DNA of 64,000 bases from Actinomyces provencensis. Its GTDB lineage: Bacteria > Actinomycetota > Actinomycetes > Actinomycetales > Actinomycetaceae. Positions 7,651-19,548 of the stretch are shown piece by piece. Each line of letters begins with the position of its first letter. Positions within the stretch are counted from its first letter, which is position 1. The stretch lies in contig NZ_LT700212.1 of NCBI RefSeq assembly GCF_900155435.1, forward strand, positions 398,944-462,943, in the 5' to 3' direction. The notes under the pieces were generated by a model that made no database searches, was not told the origin of the DNA, and saw only the letters and a list, made by a program, of their open reading frames with translations. The translations under genes were made by a program, and so were the position numbers.

Positions 7651-10600
7651 CGGTGTCTCCTCAGTGGGAGTGCGGCAGCGGCCGCGCCGACCAGCACCAC
7701 TCCTGATGCGATGCGCCAGCCGAGCAGCCACCAGGGGCTGAACTCCACGACCAGGTGACCGCTCGCAGGAAGTGCGAATGCCTGTCGCCAGGTCCCCGAT
7801 GCCGGCTGGGCTGCCTGCAGTGGCACACCGTCGAGGGTGGCACGCCAGCCGGGGTCCGCGCGTTCCGCCAGGACCAGGGTGCCCGAGACGCCCTCGTCCA
7901 GGGTGACGTCGGTGCGCAACCACCCGGTGTCGACGAGCGTCTCCGAGTCGGTTCCCTCCACGGTGAGGCGTGCGGGGACGATGTCGTCGGGGCGCACCCT
8001 CCACAGGTCCCCGACGTCGGTGGTGCCGACCTTCTCGACACCGGGAGCCCGGCCCAGGGCGTCGGCCATGCGCTTGCCGTCCTCGGAGGAGACATCGGGC
8101 AGGAGGACGGTGTCGATGGCGTGTTCGGCCAGCACGCGCACGGAGGAGTCGTCCGGGTACTCGACCAGGGTGACCGCGGCCCGGGCGAGGTCCTCGTCCG
8201 CGGGGTCCTGCCCACCCGCGCGCAGCGCGTGCAGCTCCGACAGGCGCGAGCCCGCCGAGGCGTCCGTGACCGACACCCCGGGGCCGCGCAGGACCTCGGC
8301 GTGGACGCCGAGCTGGTCGCGGGTGAGGACGAGGACACGGCCCGCCCTGGGCGAGAGCTGCGCCTGCAGGCTCACCGCGGGCACGTCCGGGCCGTCCGAC
8401 GGGCTCACGTGGTCCCACGTGTCCGCCTGCAGTGGGCCGGGCAGCGCCCAGGCCCCCAGGGTCGCAACCGCGCAGATGCCCACGACCGTGGCGAGGACCC
8501 GTGTGGGTCGGTGGCGCGGGTCGTCCCAGGGCAGGGGGGAGGCCGAGGCACGCAGACAGGCGATGAGCAGGGCGAGTCCGGCCAGTGACAGTGCCGGTGC
8601 GGCCCAGGCGTGGGCGACACCTGAGGTGGTCCCCGTCGCGCCGACCACGGCCGCCTCCGAGGAGGGCGTGAAGGCGACGTCGACGTGCCCCAGGGCCAGG
8701 GCGACGACCATGGCACCCACGGCCACGGCGAGGGCGCCACGCACCATCCAGACCCCCGGGACGTCACGCAGGCCGCCCGCCACCGCGATGACCAGCAGCA
8801 GGGCGCCGGGGAGGCCGAGCAGCCACACCCAGGGGTGCCAGGTCACGGCCGAGGGGATGCCGAGCAGGACCTGCCAGGACGCGGCCGGGTCCACGGCCAG
8901 GGCAGGACCACCCGTGGTCAGCAGCGCTGCCCAGCCTCCGGCCTGGCGCAGTTGGTGGACCACCGTCGGCGCCACCAGCACCAGAGCGGGTACCACGGCC
9001 ATGGCCACGCCCAGCGCACGTCGGCGCCGGAGTGCCAGCGCGAGCGCTGCGAGGAGCACCGCAGGCAGCAGCAGCCACGGTGCCGCGCATGCGGCGCCCG
9101 CCAGTGCCAGGGCACCGACGCCGATCGCGCCCGAGCGATGACGCGCCGTCGATGCCGTCACGTCTCCTTCCGCCCCGGCTGCCACCAGGAGGGGCACGGG
9201 CACCAGCAGACGCAACCAGCTCCAGGCGAGCACCGGGAGCAGCACGTGGACCAGCACCGCACCGAGTCGGCCCTGGGAGGCGGAGACCGTCAGCGCCGGC
9301 AGCGCCGCCCACGCCAGGGCTCCCGCCACTCGCGCGGGCACCGACGTGGTCAGGGCACCACCCAGCAGCCAGGCCGACCAGGCGGCGAGGGGGAGGGCCA
9401 GTACCAGCAGCCAGGTCCAGGTCGTGCCCGCACTGACGCCGAGGAGGGTGAAGGGGGCACTGAGCAGGGACAGGGGGATCAGGAGGGGATCCGCGGGCCC
9501 GGGTGTCCCGTCCCCTCCGGGGATCCAGGCGGACCAGGTGGCACTCCAGAGGTCACCCCACCGGGTGGGAGCCCCGGCCCATGCTGCTCCCCGCACACCC
9601 GACAGGTACCGCGCCCCCACGATGAGCGATGCGAGTGTGGTGCACAGGAGCAGGGCCGTCACGGCGCCTCGAGTGCGCCGACCGTGCCGACGCAGGGAGG
9701 ACACGACCAGGGGGTCCACCGGTGCTGCCGCCAGGCCCGCGCGCCGGATGCGGTGCACCAGCCGACGCTCCTCGGCCAGGGCGCGCGGTGTCGCCTCCAG
9801 GGGGCGCAGCACGGACCGCGGCAGGGTCGCCTGGCGGGCATTGCGGAGACGGGAGCGCACCAGTCGCGGGGTGTGGCGCACCAGGTCCCACCAGGCCCCG
9901 ACCTCGGCAGGAGCCAACTGGGAGGCTCCGGTGAGCAGTCTGCCGACCGACCGCAGGGGGCTCCACAGGGTCAGGGCCGCCACCAAGAGCGGTACCTGCC
10001 ACCAGGGAACGGCCAGGAACCAGTTGACCAGCTGTGCTGCGCGGCGTGCACGGAAGGAGGCGTCCCGGGCGTGTGGACGGCCGGTGGGTGGACAGGGCTC
10101 CAGGGAGCGGCGGGCGTGGCGGATGCGCGCCCTGGGTGCCAGGACGACCCGGTAGCCGGCCCGGCGTACGCGACGACCGAACTCCAACCCGTCCCCGAAG
10201 GGGCCGAGGAGGGGATCGGTTCCCCCCAGGTCCTCCCAGACCTCACGGTCGACCAGCATCCCTGCCGTCCCCACCGCCAGGACGTCGGAGCGGTCGTCGT
10301 ACTGCCCCTGGTCGATCTCACCCGGGGCGATGGCCTCCAAGCGGCGCCCCGCGCGCGTGGCGTCGATGCCGACCTCAAGGACCTGGTCGCCGTCCCAGGA
10401 GACCTGTTTGGGGCCGATGACGGCAGTGGTGCGTCCCTCGTCCGCGACCTCCCAGAGCTCCCGCAGGCAGGTGGGCTCGGGAGCCGAGTCGTCATGGAGG
10501 ATCCACCACCAGCGCGCCGCCTCCAGGGCCGGACCCGAGTCAGGGGTCCTCGCGGCGCGACGCACGGCCTCGCCCAGGGTCCGGGCACCCGGAGCACGCA

Positions 10601-10790
10601 CGACCAGTGCCGTGGGGGGAGCGGACTCCGGGAGCACCGCACGCACGGGTGTGGTCCCACCCACGTCGATGACGAGAACACGATCCGGGGCCAGGGTCTG
10701 GGAGGACAGCGCGCCCAGGGTGGTGCCGAGGAACTGGGTGTCCCCGCGGGTGACGACCAGCGCGACGACCCCGCTGCGTGCCGTGCTCAC
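7647..10790 (-). CDS. large GT2-membrane fusion glycosyltransferase
   Basis: 1047 aa. Residues about 1-270 form a GT2 domain: VVALVVTRGDTQFLGTTLGAL at the start, HDDSAP as the metal-binding acidic motif near residue 97, and FGDGLEFGRRVRRAGY further on. From about residue 275 to the end there are a dozen or more hydrophobic helices with an extracytoplasmic region (TLDEGVSGTLVLAERADPGW) before the last helix. This is a conserved actinobacterial architecture encoded between whiB and the DUF5719 gene. It probably transfers a sugar at the membrane to a surface glycan; the acceptor is not known. Both ends overlap neighbours by four bases (GTGA with whiB, ATGA with DUF5719). Confidence 0.87.
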   Translation of the reverse strand: MSTARSGVVALVVTRGDTQFLGTTLGALSSQTLAPDRVLVIDVGGTTPVRAVLPESAPPTALVVRAPGARTLGEAVRRAARTPDSGPALEAARWWWILHDDSAPEPTCLRELWEVADEGRTTAVIGPKQVSWDGDQVLEVGIDATRAGRRLEAIAPGEIDQGQYDDRSDVLAVGTAGMLVDREVWEDLGGTDPLLGPFGDGLEFGRRVRRAGYRVVLAPRARIRHARRSLEPCPPTGRPHARDASFRARRAAQLVNWFLAVPWWQVPLLVAALTLWSPLRSVGRLLTGASQLAPAEVGAWWDLVRHTPRLVRSRLRNARQATLPRSVLRPLEATPRALAEERRLVHRIRRAGLAAAPVDPLVVSSLRRHGRRTRGAVTALLLCTTLASLIVGARYLSGVRGAAWAGAPTRWGDLWSATWSAWIPGGDGTPGPADPLLIPLSLLSAPFTLLGVSAGTTWTWLLVLALPLAAWSAWLLGGALTTSVPARVAGALAWAALPALTVSASQGRLGAVLVHVLLPVLAWSWLRLLVPVPLLVAAGAEGDVTASTARHRSGAIGVGALALAGAACAAPWLLLPAVLLAALALALRRRRALGVAMAVVPALVLVAPTVVHQLRQAGGWAALLTTGGPALAVDPAASWQVLLGIPSAVTWHPWVWLLGLPGALLLVIAVAGGLRDVPGVWMVRGALAVAVGAMVVALALGHVDVAFTPSSEAAVVGATGTTSGVAHAWAAPALSLAGLALLIACLRASASPLPWDDPRHRPTRVLATVVGICAVATLGAWALPGPLQADTWDHVSPSDGPDVPAVSLQAQLSPRAGRVLVLTRDQLGVHAEVLRGPGVSVTDASAGSRLSELHALRAGGQDPADEDLARAAVTLVEYPDDSSVRVLAEHAIDTVLLPDVSSEDGKRMADALGRAPGVEKVGTTDVGDLWRVRPDDIVPARLTVEGTDSETLVDTGWLRTDVTLDEGVSGTLVLAERADPGWRATLDGVPLQAAQPASGTWRQAFALPASGHLVVEFSPWWLLGWRIASGVVLVGAAAAALPLRRHR

Positions 10791-11083
10791 ACCGCCAGGC
10801 GCTTGTAACGTCGACGCTCACGCTCCGACAGCCCACCCCAGATGCCGAAACGCTCGTCATTGGCGAGGGCGTACTCCAGACATTCGGCACGCACGGTGCA
10901 GGACTCGCACACGGCCTTGGCCTCGCGGGTGGACCCGCCCTTCTCCGGGAAGAACGCCTCCGGGTCGGTCTGGGCGCACAGGGCGTGCTGCTGCCAGGCC
11001 AGCGGACCGTCGGTTCGGGCGAAGCTGTCGGCGTCCGACGCCTCGGACCACGTCAAGGGCCCGTCGCCCAAGATGTTCCACAC
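10787..11083 (-). CDS. whiB: WhiB-family iron-sulfur transcription regulator (WhiB/WhiB2 type)
   Basis: 98 aa. The four cluster-binding cysteines are visible: ALCAQTD, then VCESC, then AECLEYAL. They are followed by the GIWGG turn and the basic tail SERERRRYKRL that contacts DNA. The run DPEAFFPEKGGSTREAK is characteristic of the WhiB/WhiB2 (WhmD) branch, which controls septation and differentiation in Streptomyces and mycobacteria. Start is GTG 11083 with a GAGGAG ribosome binding site eight bases upstream, so unlike many genes here it has a leader. It leads an operon with the large glycosyltransferase and DUF5719 protein. Confidence 0.95.
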   Translation of the reverse strand: MWNILGDGPLTWSEASDADSFARTDGPLAWQQHALCAQTDPEAFFPEKGGSTREAKAVCESCTVRAECLEYALANDERFGIWGGLSERERRRYKRLAV

Positions 11084-11350
11084 GGTGCCGTCTCCTCGCC
11101 TCTACAACACGGTATGTGAATTACACGCGTGTCATACGCCTGAGTCAAGCCGGATGGATGTAATTGGACGCCCGTGCAGGGCCCCTGCGAGGACACCCCC
11201 GCACGCCACGCCCGGAAACCTGTTCCAATCAGGTTGCCCCCCGATGGCATGGGGAACCGGCTGCAACGTGGGACGTTGGGCCCGGACACGGGTCGGTGAC
11301 ACTGGTGATTCGCATCACCTGCGCGGGTTCTCGGACGGGCGCACGTGGTC

Positions 11351-11362
11351 TAGCGTGACGTC
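11351..11362 (+). promoter_or_regulatory. leaderless promoter -10 of TIGR03089 gene
   Basis: TAGCGT at 11351-11356, six bases, ATG 11363. The 280 bp between this gene and whiB otherwise holds only the divergent whiB promoter/leader. Confidence 0.6.
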
Positions 11363-12181
11363 ATGGAACTACCGGAGTTGATCGCCTCGCTCGCTGCCCG
11401 ACCGGGTCCCGTCCTCACCTGGTACGGGGAGTCCCGCACGGAGTTGGGGGGCGGGGTGGCCGCACGTTGGCTGGCCAAGACCGCCAACCTCTTGGCCGGG
11501 GACCTGGCGGGTGACCTCTTCGGGGGCGTCCCCGCTGCCCCCTCCGCCCCACCCGTTGCGGGCGGCGAGCGGGCTGAGCCAGTCGAGGAACCTGTCGGTC
11601 TGCTGCGCATGGACCTGGGATCCAGTTGGCAGGGGGTCATCTGGACCTGCGCGGCATGGCTGTCGGGTTGGCGCACCCTGGGCCCTGCCCTCCCCGGCAC
11701 CGACCAGGTCGACCCCGACGTGTGGGTGGTGGACTCTGCCGAGGAAGCTGGCGATGCGCTGGCACAGGGAACCCCGTGGGTGCTGGTCCAGGCGATGGGA
11801 CCCCTGGCCGTGTCCTGGACGGGGACGTTGCCGGAGGGGGCCCTGGACGCACTGGCGGAGTTGGCGGCACAGTCCGATGCATTGGAGGTCTCCCCGATGG
11901 TCTCCCCCCGGACCGTCGTGTGCGAGCGGGCGGCAACCAGGGGGTCCGAGACACCGCTCCTCCGGCGGGACCTCGACCGCCGTGTCGCCCAACTCATCGC
12001 GGGCAACGTCGATCGTGGCCCCCGGCGGGTCCTGCTGACCTCGCTCGACCCCATCGAGGACACTCTCACCGTCCTCGCCCATTGGGCAGCGGGTCACTCC
12101 GTGGTGCTGGTGGACGGCGGCAGTGCCACAGCTAGGGACCTCAACAGGATCGCAGCGCGCGAAAGGGCTATGCGCGTGTGA
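11363..12181 (+). CDS. TIGR03089 family protein
   Basis: 272 aa. The N-terminus has the family pattern GPVLTWYGESRTELGG, then WLAKTANLLAGDLAGDLF, as in TIGR03089 proteins, which look like a fragment of an AMP-binding (acyl-adenylate) enzyme: a lid-less remnant with GWRTLGPALPG and a later VLAHWAAGHSVVLVD strand. The adenylation motifs are not obvious, so catalytic function is doubtful. In many actinobacteria this gene sits between an LCP protein and whiB-type genes at the edge of rhamnose/cell-wall polysaccharide clusters, and here it marks the left border of the glycan locus. It converges with the acyltransferase. Confidence 0.82.
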   Translation: MELPELIASLAARPGPVLTWYGESRTELGGGVAARWLAKTANLLAGDLAGDLFGGVPAAPSAPPVAGGERAEPVEEPVGLLRMDLGSSWQGVIWTCAAWLSGWRTLGPALPGTDQVDPDVWVVDSAEEAGDALAQGTPWVLVQAMGPLAVSWTGTLPEGALDALAELAAQSDALEVSPMVSPRTVVCERAATRGSETPLLRRDLDRRVAQLIAGNVDRGPRRVLLTSLDPIEDTLTVLAHWAAGHSVVLVDGGSATARDLNRIAARERAMRV

Positions 12182-12235
12182 CGCGCGCCTTCCGATCGAG
12201 AAGCGATCCGAGCGGCGCGGCGGAGCCTTCGAAGG

Positions 12236-14329
12236 CTATTGCGGCAGTTCCAGGGCTGCCAAGACCCTCGAAGAGAAGTACGGTGCGACAGTCGCCGAAT
12301 AGGTCGCCCCAACGTGGCTGTTGTCGAGGTAGACATGGACGTTGCCGATGATGGTCGGACACACTCCGTCGACGCAGTAGGCGTCACTCATGTCGATGAG
12401 CTTGAACCCCTCGATGCCCTCCAACTCCGCAGCTGGCCCCGAGCTGGGGAGGTACTGCGACTGCAGCAACAGACAACCGCCATAGGGCGAATCACTGGGC
12501 CTCTCCGACGAGCATTCATAGAGATCCTCCTGTGAGCGAGGATTGTCACGGACGCCGAGGACCGTGATCCCCCTGGAGGTGAGTTCCTCGATCAGACCAC
12601 GAACTCCAGGCCGAAGTGTCTCATCGGGGGAGTCTGCCGCCGCGGAGGTGACCATCAGCGCGACATAGTCGGGATCAAACTCGTCCACATAGCCAAGGAG
12701 AGACTCGTTGCGTTCTGCGCACCGCCCCTCGTAGGCCTCAGGAAGACCCCATGAGCAGGCGGCTCCGAACACAGACTGCGCCATCCAGTTCTGATCTTCG
12801 AGCAACGGCTCGATCTGGCCGACAATCAGCTGAAAGGTGTGAGAGTCTCCTCCGATGAGTACACGGGCTGCAGCATCTGCATCGTCTCCGAACTGACGGC
12901 AGTAGTAGTTGTGGTCGACGTCATCAAAGCGGTCGCCACCCGTCCCCTCACAGCGCTCGGTGAAGCCAGCCCATTCCGCATCCAGCGCCAAGGGACCGGG
13001 GACAGCAGGCTCAGTGAAGTCAGCCCGAGCCTCTCCGAGGAGTACGGACGCTCCGGGATGTTCTGCGTCTTCCACGGCAAGCTGGTCCTCTGACTGCTGT
13101 GCGGACGCCCGGTCCAGCAGGACCAACCCCACGCCTACTGGTGCCGTGCCGAGCGCCAGACTCACGAGGACTGTCACACCCTTTGTCCAGATGGTCGCAT
13201 TGATCCGGGGCGAGGTGCGGATTGGGTCCTCGACCAGTCTTGTGAAGAGCCAAGCTGCCCCGACCGACGCCACGATCAGAAGCGCCCCTTCCCACACCCC
13301 CAACCGTGACTGACCGGTTGCTCCCAGATAGATGACGAACAGCGGCCAGTGGCTGAGGTACACCGCATATGAAATGCCTCCCAGCCCCGTCAATGGGCGG
13401 AGGGAGAGGATGCGCCCCACTCCCGTCTCACTCTGTTCGGATGGGAAAAGGAGGATCGCGCTCGTCGCCAGGATCGGTATCGCGGCCATCGGACCGGGAT
13501 AGGTCCCGATCGACACCAGGCCGAAGAGGAGGAGAACAGCCAGTCCCGTCCAGCTCAGCAGACGCGCGTACCTCGGCGCCACCCGGATCCAGGGTGCTGC
13601 GACTGCAAGGGCCGATCCGAGGGAGAACTCCCAAATCCGCGCCCGGGTGTCGAAATAGGCAGATCCATCAGTGGGGGCCGCCCCCAGCAACCACAGGAGC
13701 GAGGCAACAGTGAGGCTAGTGAACGCGAAGAACGCGACCGGTCGAACCTTCGTGTGAAGTGCACGAGCCCCCATCACGCACAGGGTCAGGAGAACTGGCC
13801 ACACCAGGAACACCTGCCCCTGCATCGACATCGACCACCACAGATGTTGGAGGGGACTAGCTGCCGCGTGGTCACCTGCAAAGTAGTCGGCGGACACCGT
13901 GACGAGCCGCCAATTCTGCCAGTAGGTCATCGACGCGAACGCCTGAACCAGAATCTCCCGCCACCGTGAGGCCGGAAGGACCACGAGACTCGCCCCCACC
14001 GTCGACAGTACGACGATCGCAAGAGGCGGAAGGAGTCGCTTGAACGTCGTGGCCCACCGCTCAACGAAGAAGGGCATGGCCCCGGCCTCCGAGCGTCGGA
14101 CGAAGGACGAGGTCATCAGGAAAGCGGAGATCATGATGAAGGCGTCCACCCCGATGGGCGAACCGACGTTCCACGCATGGAACAGGAGGACCTGCACCAT
14201 GCACAGGGCTCGTAGTCCCTGAATGTCTGCCCTGTGGTTCGAACCAGCACCCCGCACCCCAGCCTTGGGGCGGGGCAGAGCCGGAGAAGAGTGCACGACT
14301 GAAGTCGTGGAGATGTCTGAGGCAGGCAT
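12236..14329 (-). CDS. acyltransferase 3 (OafA-type) with C-terminal SGNH domain
   Basis: 697 aa. An N-terminal acyltransferase_3 domain with about ten membrane helices opens with RADIQGLRALCMVQVLLFHAW and GVDAFIMISAFLM, the catalytic-histidine and glycine motifs of this family. A linker follows from about residue 410, then an SGNH-like domain with ARVLIGGDSHTFQL near residue 490 and a late histidine (NSHVGATYSATV). Such fusions O-acetylate surface polysaccharides: the membrane part moves the acyl group and the SGNH part transfers it outside the cell. It is the last gene of the leftmost glycan block. A TAGCAT box lies nine bases before ATG 14329. Confidence 0.9.
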   Translation of the reverse strand: MPASDISTTSVVHSSPALPRPKAGVRGAGSNHRADIQGLRALCMVQVLLFHAWNVGSPIGVDAFIMISAFLMTSSFVRRSEAGAMPFFVERWATTFKRLLPPLAIVVLSTVGASLVVLPASRWREILVQAFASMTYWQNWRLVTVSADYFAGDHAAASPLQHLWWSMSMQGQVFLVWPVLLTLCVMGARALHTKVRPVAFFAFTSLTVASLLWLLGAAPTDGSAYFDTRARIWEFSLGSALAVAAPWIRVAPRYARLLSWTGLAVLLLFGLVSIGTYPGPMAAIPILATSAILLFPSEQSETGVGRILSLRPLTGLGGISYAVYLSHWPLFVIYLGATGQSRLGVWEGALLIVASVGAAWLFTRLVEDPIRTSPRINATIWTKGVTVLVSLALGTAPVGVGLVLLDRASAQQSEDQLAVEDAEHPGASVLLGEARADFTEPAVPGPLALDAEWAGFTERCEGTGGDRFDDVDHNYYCRQFGDDADAAARVLIGGDSHTFQLIVGQIEPLLEDQNWMAQSVFGAACSWGLPEAYEGRCAERNESLLGYVDEFDPDYVALMVTSAAADSPDETLRPGVRGLIEELTSRGITVLGVRDNPRSQEDLYECSSERPSDSPYGGCLLLQSQYLPSSGPAAELEGIEGFKLIDMSDAYCVDGVCPTIIGNVHVYLDNSHVGATYSATVAPYFSSRVLAALELPQ

Positions 14330-14344
14330 CGGTGAAAGATGCTA
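14330..14344 (-). promoter_or_regulatory. possible near-leaderless promoter of the acyltransferase
   Basis: Minus strand TAGCAT (14344-14339), nine bases, ATG 14329. The spacing is longer than in the other examples, so support is weaker. Confidence 0.35.
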
Positions 14345-14382
14345 CCTCAGTGGGCCGGACCTGTCCTCGTGAGCTCCGCTCC

Positions 14383-15660
14383 TCACTCTTGCTCGGTGCC
14401 GAGCCTCCTGAACAAGATCATCAGGTGCCCAAGCATGATCGCAGCGCCAACCCCGGAAGCAAGGATGCCAGTGAAACTGACCCCGTTCATCGTCCACTCA
14501 CGGACAAAGAAGTAGCTGGCCGGCAACGCGACGAGGACCGACACAACGTTCCCAATGAAACTTGCCTTGAACTCGCGCAGTGCGACCAGAAGATCGCTGA
14601 AGAACCATACGTAGGCGGACACCACGGTGTTCACGATGATGGGGAGGAGGAGGTACGTGTACTCCCGAATGCTCTCGTCGAAGATGAGGGGGAGGAGGGT
14701 TGGACCGGCAAGCTGGAAGAACGCTGCCGCGAGCACCCCGATTGCCATTATTCCGAGAACGACCTTCCTGAAGGCTCGCACCAGATCAGAGATCCGGCGC
14801 TCAAGAAAAGCTGCGGAGAACACGCTCAGGAGGGGGTTGTAGATGTAGCTGGCGCCCATCTGGATGACAGCGATCGGAGCCGCGACAGAAGCGTAGATCC
14901 CGAGAGCGCTCGCGCCCTCGAGGTGGGCCAGATACTGGCGTGGGACCGAGGGGGCCGTCGCGACTGCAATCGCCGCAATGACGATGGGCAAGCAGTACGC
15001 GAGAAGGTGCAGCATCTTCACCCTCGTGATGCGCACTCTGATCGGACCGAACTGACGCGTCCTCGGCAGGTCGAAGAGGAACCCGATCGCAACTGTGACC
15101 ACGGCCATCCCCACGAATGCAAGTTCCAGACTCGATGTCGTACCGAAGATCCCCACGAAGGCAGCGAAAGTGAAGACACCCTGGATCATCAGCGACTGAC
15201 CGATGTAGTCCATTCGACCGTTCAGCTGGTCGCAACCGTGGAGCACGTCGATCACGAGCGAGAGTATCTTGACGATCGCATAAAGCGTGATCGCCAAGAT
15301 GGCCTGTGGGGCAGTGATTGCGGCATAGACCACACATCCCACCAGTGCGGCACCAGCAGTTGCCAACCGAAAAGCCACGTACTCCCCGACCGAGTTCTCC
15401 CTTCGAATGTCGGAGACCTGGTAGGTATACATCCGGTAGATGGCCAAGGGCTGGAAGATGTTGAAAACAGCCATTGCAAGAGCCAGAACGCCCGCTGCCT
15501 CATAGTCATCGGAGAGCTTGACCACCAGAACGGTCATCAGCCACTGGAACACCAGGTAGGTCATGGAACCGGCGGAGTTCCAGAGCATGTTCGCCCGAAT
15601 CGACAGGCCTTCGGGCACCGGCTTCCCGGAATCTGCGGGGTCCGGCAACGCGTCAGCCAT
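14383..15660 (-). CDS. Wzx-like polysaccharide flippase (MOP superfamily)
   Basis: 425 aa with about twelve hydrophobic helices and short loops, typical of polysaccharide-transporter (PST) flippases that move undecaprenyl-linked repeat units across the membrane. Readable segments include SIRANMLWNSAGSMTYLVFQW at the start and FSAAFLERRISDLVRAFRK in the middle. The start overlaps the stop of the LicD gene by eight bases, so the two are co-translated. No Wzy polymerase is recognisable beside it. It is one of three export systems in the window. Confidence 0.85.
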   Translation of the reverse strand: MADALPDPADSGKPVPEGLSIRANMLWNSAGSMTYLVFQWLMTVLVVKLSDDYEAAGVLALAMAVFNIFQPLAIYRMYTYQVSDIRRENSVGEYVAFRLATAGAALVGCVVYAAITAPQAILAITLYAIVKILSLVIDVLHGCDQLNGRMDYIGQSLMIQGVFTFAAFVGIFGTTSSLELAFVGMAVVTVAIGFLFDLPRTRQFGPIRVRITRVKMLHLLAYCLPIVIAAIAVATAPSVPRQYLAHLEGASALGIYASVAAPIAVIQMGASYIYNPLLSVFSAAFLERRISDLVRAFRKVVLGIMAIGVLAAAFFQLAGPTLLPLIFDESIREYTYLLLPIIVNTVVSAYVWFFSDLLVALREFKASFIGNVVSVLVALPASYFFVREWTMNGVSFTGILASGVGAAIMLGHLMILFRRLGTEQE

Positions 15661-16459
15661 GCATCACCCCGTCCCTCCAATAGGCCTCACAGTAGTGGGG
15701 AAGCCTGTCCCTCTCCGGAGGCGGAGTCATGTAGTCGCCGTAGATCGACGTCAGATATGCGTCGTAGTCTCGCGGCGCCGTGAACGTCGATCCTTCAAAC
15801 TCCAGCTCTGTCGACTCAAGGAAGGAGTATGGCATTCGCTCGCACGGTCCATAACTCCAGATGATGTACCCCACGTCCCGGCCTGGCCGGATGGGTAGGG
15901 CTGAAGCGCGCCGGTCGAGCTTCGCTGCCACCGCGAAGATGTCGCGACGACGGGCGATCGGCGTGACCACCTTCTTGATCGCCTTTCTGGTAGGCGATGT
16001 CGCGACGTCAGGATTGGCGACGATCACGTCATACATTCGCTTGACCCTTTCGGCCTTCCGGAAGACCTCATCGGTGTCGGGGAGCCCCTCCAGAGGGAAG
16101 ATGTCGACCCAGACCCCACTGCTGAAGCGGGGATCGACGTACTTCTCAACGACGAGGGTGCGGCTGTCGACGATCTTGAAGAACGGATAGATCGAGGAGC
16201 GGTCCCGGTAGGACACGAGCCTGAAGTTCGAGTCTTCGTGCGAGGCATTGAAGGTGCGGAACAGCTCTTCGTAGTCCGCACGTGGCATCGTGAGGTCGAT
16301 GTCATCGTCCCACGGGATGAAACCCTTGTGCCGCACAGCTCCCAAGAGGGTCCCGGCCGTCAGGTAGTAAGTCAGTCCCCTGTCGCGACAGAATGAATCG
16401 ATTTCCCTGAGGATGTCGAGTTCCAGAGCCTTCATCTCTGCGAGTTGTATACGTTGCAT
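15653..16459 (-). CDS. licD: LicD-family phosphotransferase (first copy)
   Basis: 268 aa. It carries the LicD signature: YYLTAGTLLGAVRHKGFIPW followed by DDDIDLTMPRADYEEL, the acidic metal/nucleotidyl site, and FSSGVWVDIFPLEGLPD. LicD enzymes transfer phosphocholine (in other systems phosphoribitol or related groups) from a CDP-linked donor onto sugars. The licCA fusion at 35,855-37,651 supports phosphocholine here. ATG 16459 has an AGGAG site six bases upstream. Lies in an operon with a GT2 upstream and the flippase downstream, so the modified glycan is probably the one this flippase exports. Confidence 0.9.
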   Translation of the reverse strand: MQRIQLAEMKALELDILREIDSFCRDRGLTYYLTAGTLLGAVRHKGFIPWDDDIDLTMPRADYEELFRTFNASHEDSNFRLVSYRDRSSIYPFFKIVDSRTLVVEKYVDPRFSSGVWVDIFPLEGLPDTDEVFRKAERVKRMYDVIVANPDVATSPTRKAIKKVVTPIARRRDIFAVAAKLDRRASALPIRPGRDVGYIIWSYGPCERMPYSFLESTELEFEGSTFTAPRDYDAYLTSIYGDYMTPPPERDRLPHYCEAYWRDGVMHG

Positions 16460-16485
16460 GTCGTGCTCCTATTCCTTGTCCCGCC

Positions 16486-17355
16486 TCAGCGGTAGACGGT
16501 CTTCGTCAGGACGAACGCGGGCAGCAAAGCCAGTGCCGCAATGAGTGGACACGGAGCGGACCGGACGCCATGAGGAGTACCACTCAGCCGACACCCCACG
16601 AGGTAGAGCACCGAGTTCACGAACTTCAATCGGAACGTCTTGGAGTACCCGATGTACATGCGCTTGAGCATCATGTACCCCAATGGATTGGCCTTCGTCA
16701 CCTTGCGGACGTTCTGGGTGTACCCGTCAGGAAGATACTCACGGACCAACAGCACACGATTGATCAGACGGAGCACGTACTCCTGATCGATCTGGTGGTA
16801 GACGTACGGCTCGGCCATGAACTTCTCCCCCGATGCCACCTTGAAGGGGAATCGCCTCAGGACGTCAACGCGGTGTGCACAAACGGTGTCCCCCTTGTGA
16901 CCGTGGACATAGTAGAGGTCCCACAAGGTGGAGTAAGAGACGTGAGGCGGCATGACGCTTCCCAGTGGGGTCTCGGCAGTTCTCCCGCACAGGCCCACGA
17001 CTCCCGCCACGCGCGCATCGTCCCGACAGTCCAACCAGGTGGAGAGGATCTGGGCGACGGCATCAGGCACCAAGGTGTCGTCCGAGTCAACGCAGACAAA
17101 GAGCTCGGACTCGCAAAGCTCGACTCCCCTGTTGTGAGCGCGCTGCTTGCCACCATTCGGCTGCTTCGCATACTCGATGCGGAACGGGCTCTCGGACTGC
17201 ATGGTCCGTACCAAGTCGGCGGTTGCGTCCGTTGATCCGTCATCCACGACCAACCAGTAGAAGTCACCAGAGGACTGAGCCTTCAGACTCTCGAAGAGAG
17301 CCCTAAGCGTGTGTGCGCGGTTGTAGGTCGGCGTGAAGACGCACAGTTGTTCCAT
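16486..17355 (-). CDS. GT2 family glycosyltransferase
   Basis: 289 aa. Family 2 motifs: LCVFTPTYNRAHTLRALFESL at the start, [16 protein letters not shown], and FVCVDSDDTLVPDAV as the DxD region. Two hydrophobic stretches close the protein. The specificity is unknown. The frame is open about 70 codons further upstream, but that part overlaps the preceding glycosyltransferase and is not GT2-like. ATG 17355 follows a TAACAT box at seven bases, so this gene probably starts a new transcript carrying licD, the flippase and perhaps the acyltransferase. Confidence 0.88.
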   Translation of the reverse strand: MEQLCVFTPTYNRAHTLRALFESLKAQSSGDFYWLVVDDGSTDATADLVRTMQSESPFRIEYAKQPNGGKQRAHNRGVELCESELFVCVDSDDTLVPDAVAQILSTWLDCRDDARVAGVVGLCGRTAETPLGSVMPPHVSYSTLWDLYYVHGHKGDTVCAHRVDVLRRFPFKVASGEKFMAEPYVYHQIDQEYVLRLINRVLLVREYLPDGYTQNVRKVTKANPLGYMMLKRMYIGYSKTFRLKFVNSVLYLVGCRLSGTPHGVRSAPCPLIAALALLPAFVLTKTVYR

Positions 17356-17368
17356 CGATGGAATGTTA
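17356..17368 (-). promoter_or_regulatory. leaderless promoter -10 of GT2/licD/flippase unit
   Basis: Minus strand TAACAT (17368-17363), seven bases, ATG 17355. The same hexamer and spacing occur before the DUF2142 gene at 31427. Confidence 0.6.
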
Positions 17369-17443
17369 CTCGCACCGCTTCTGAGGAAGTCGACCTCCCG
17401 CTCCGATGTGATGGCAAACTCCTCTGCAGAAACGGGAGGACAC

Positions 17444-19487
<2,044 letters not shown>

Positions 19488-19548
19488 TCAGTCCGTGCAA
19501 GTCCTTCCGATCGCACCCCAATCTCCCCGCACATCACTGGAGCAACAC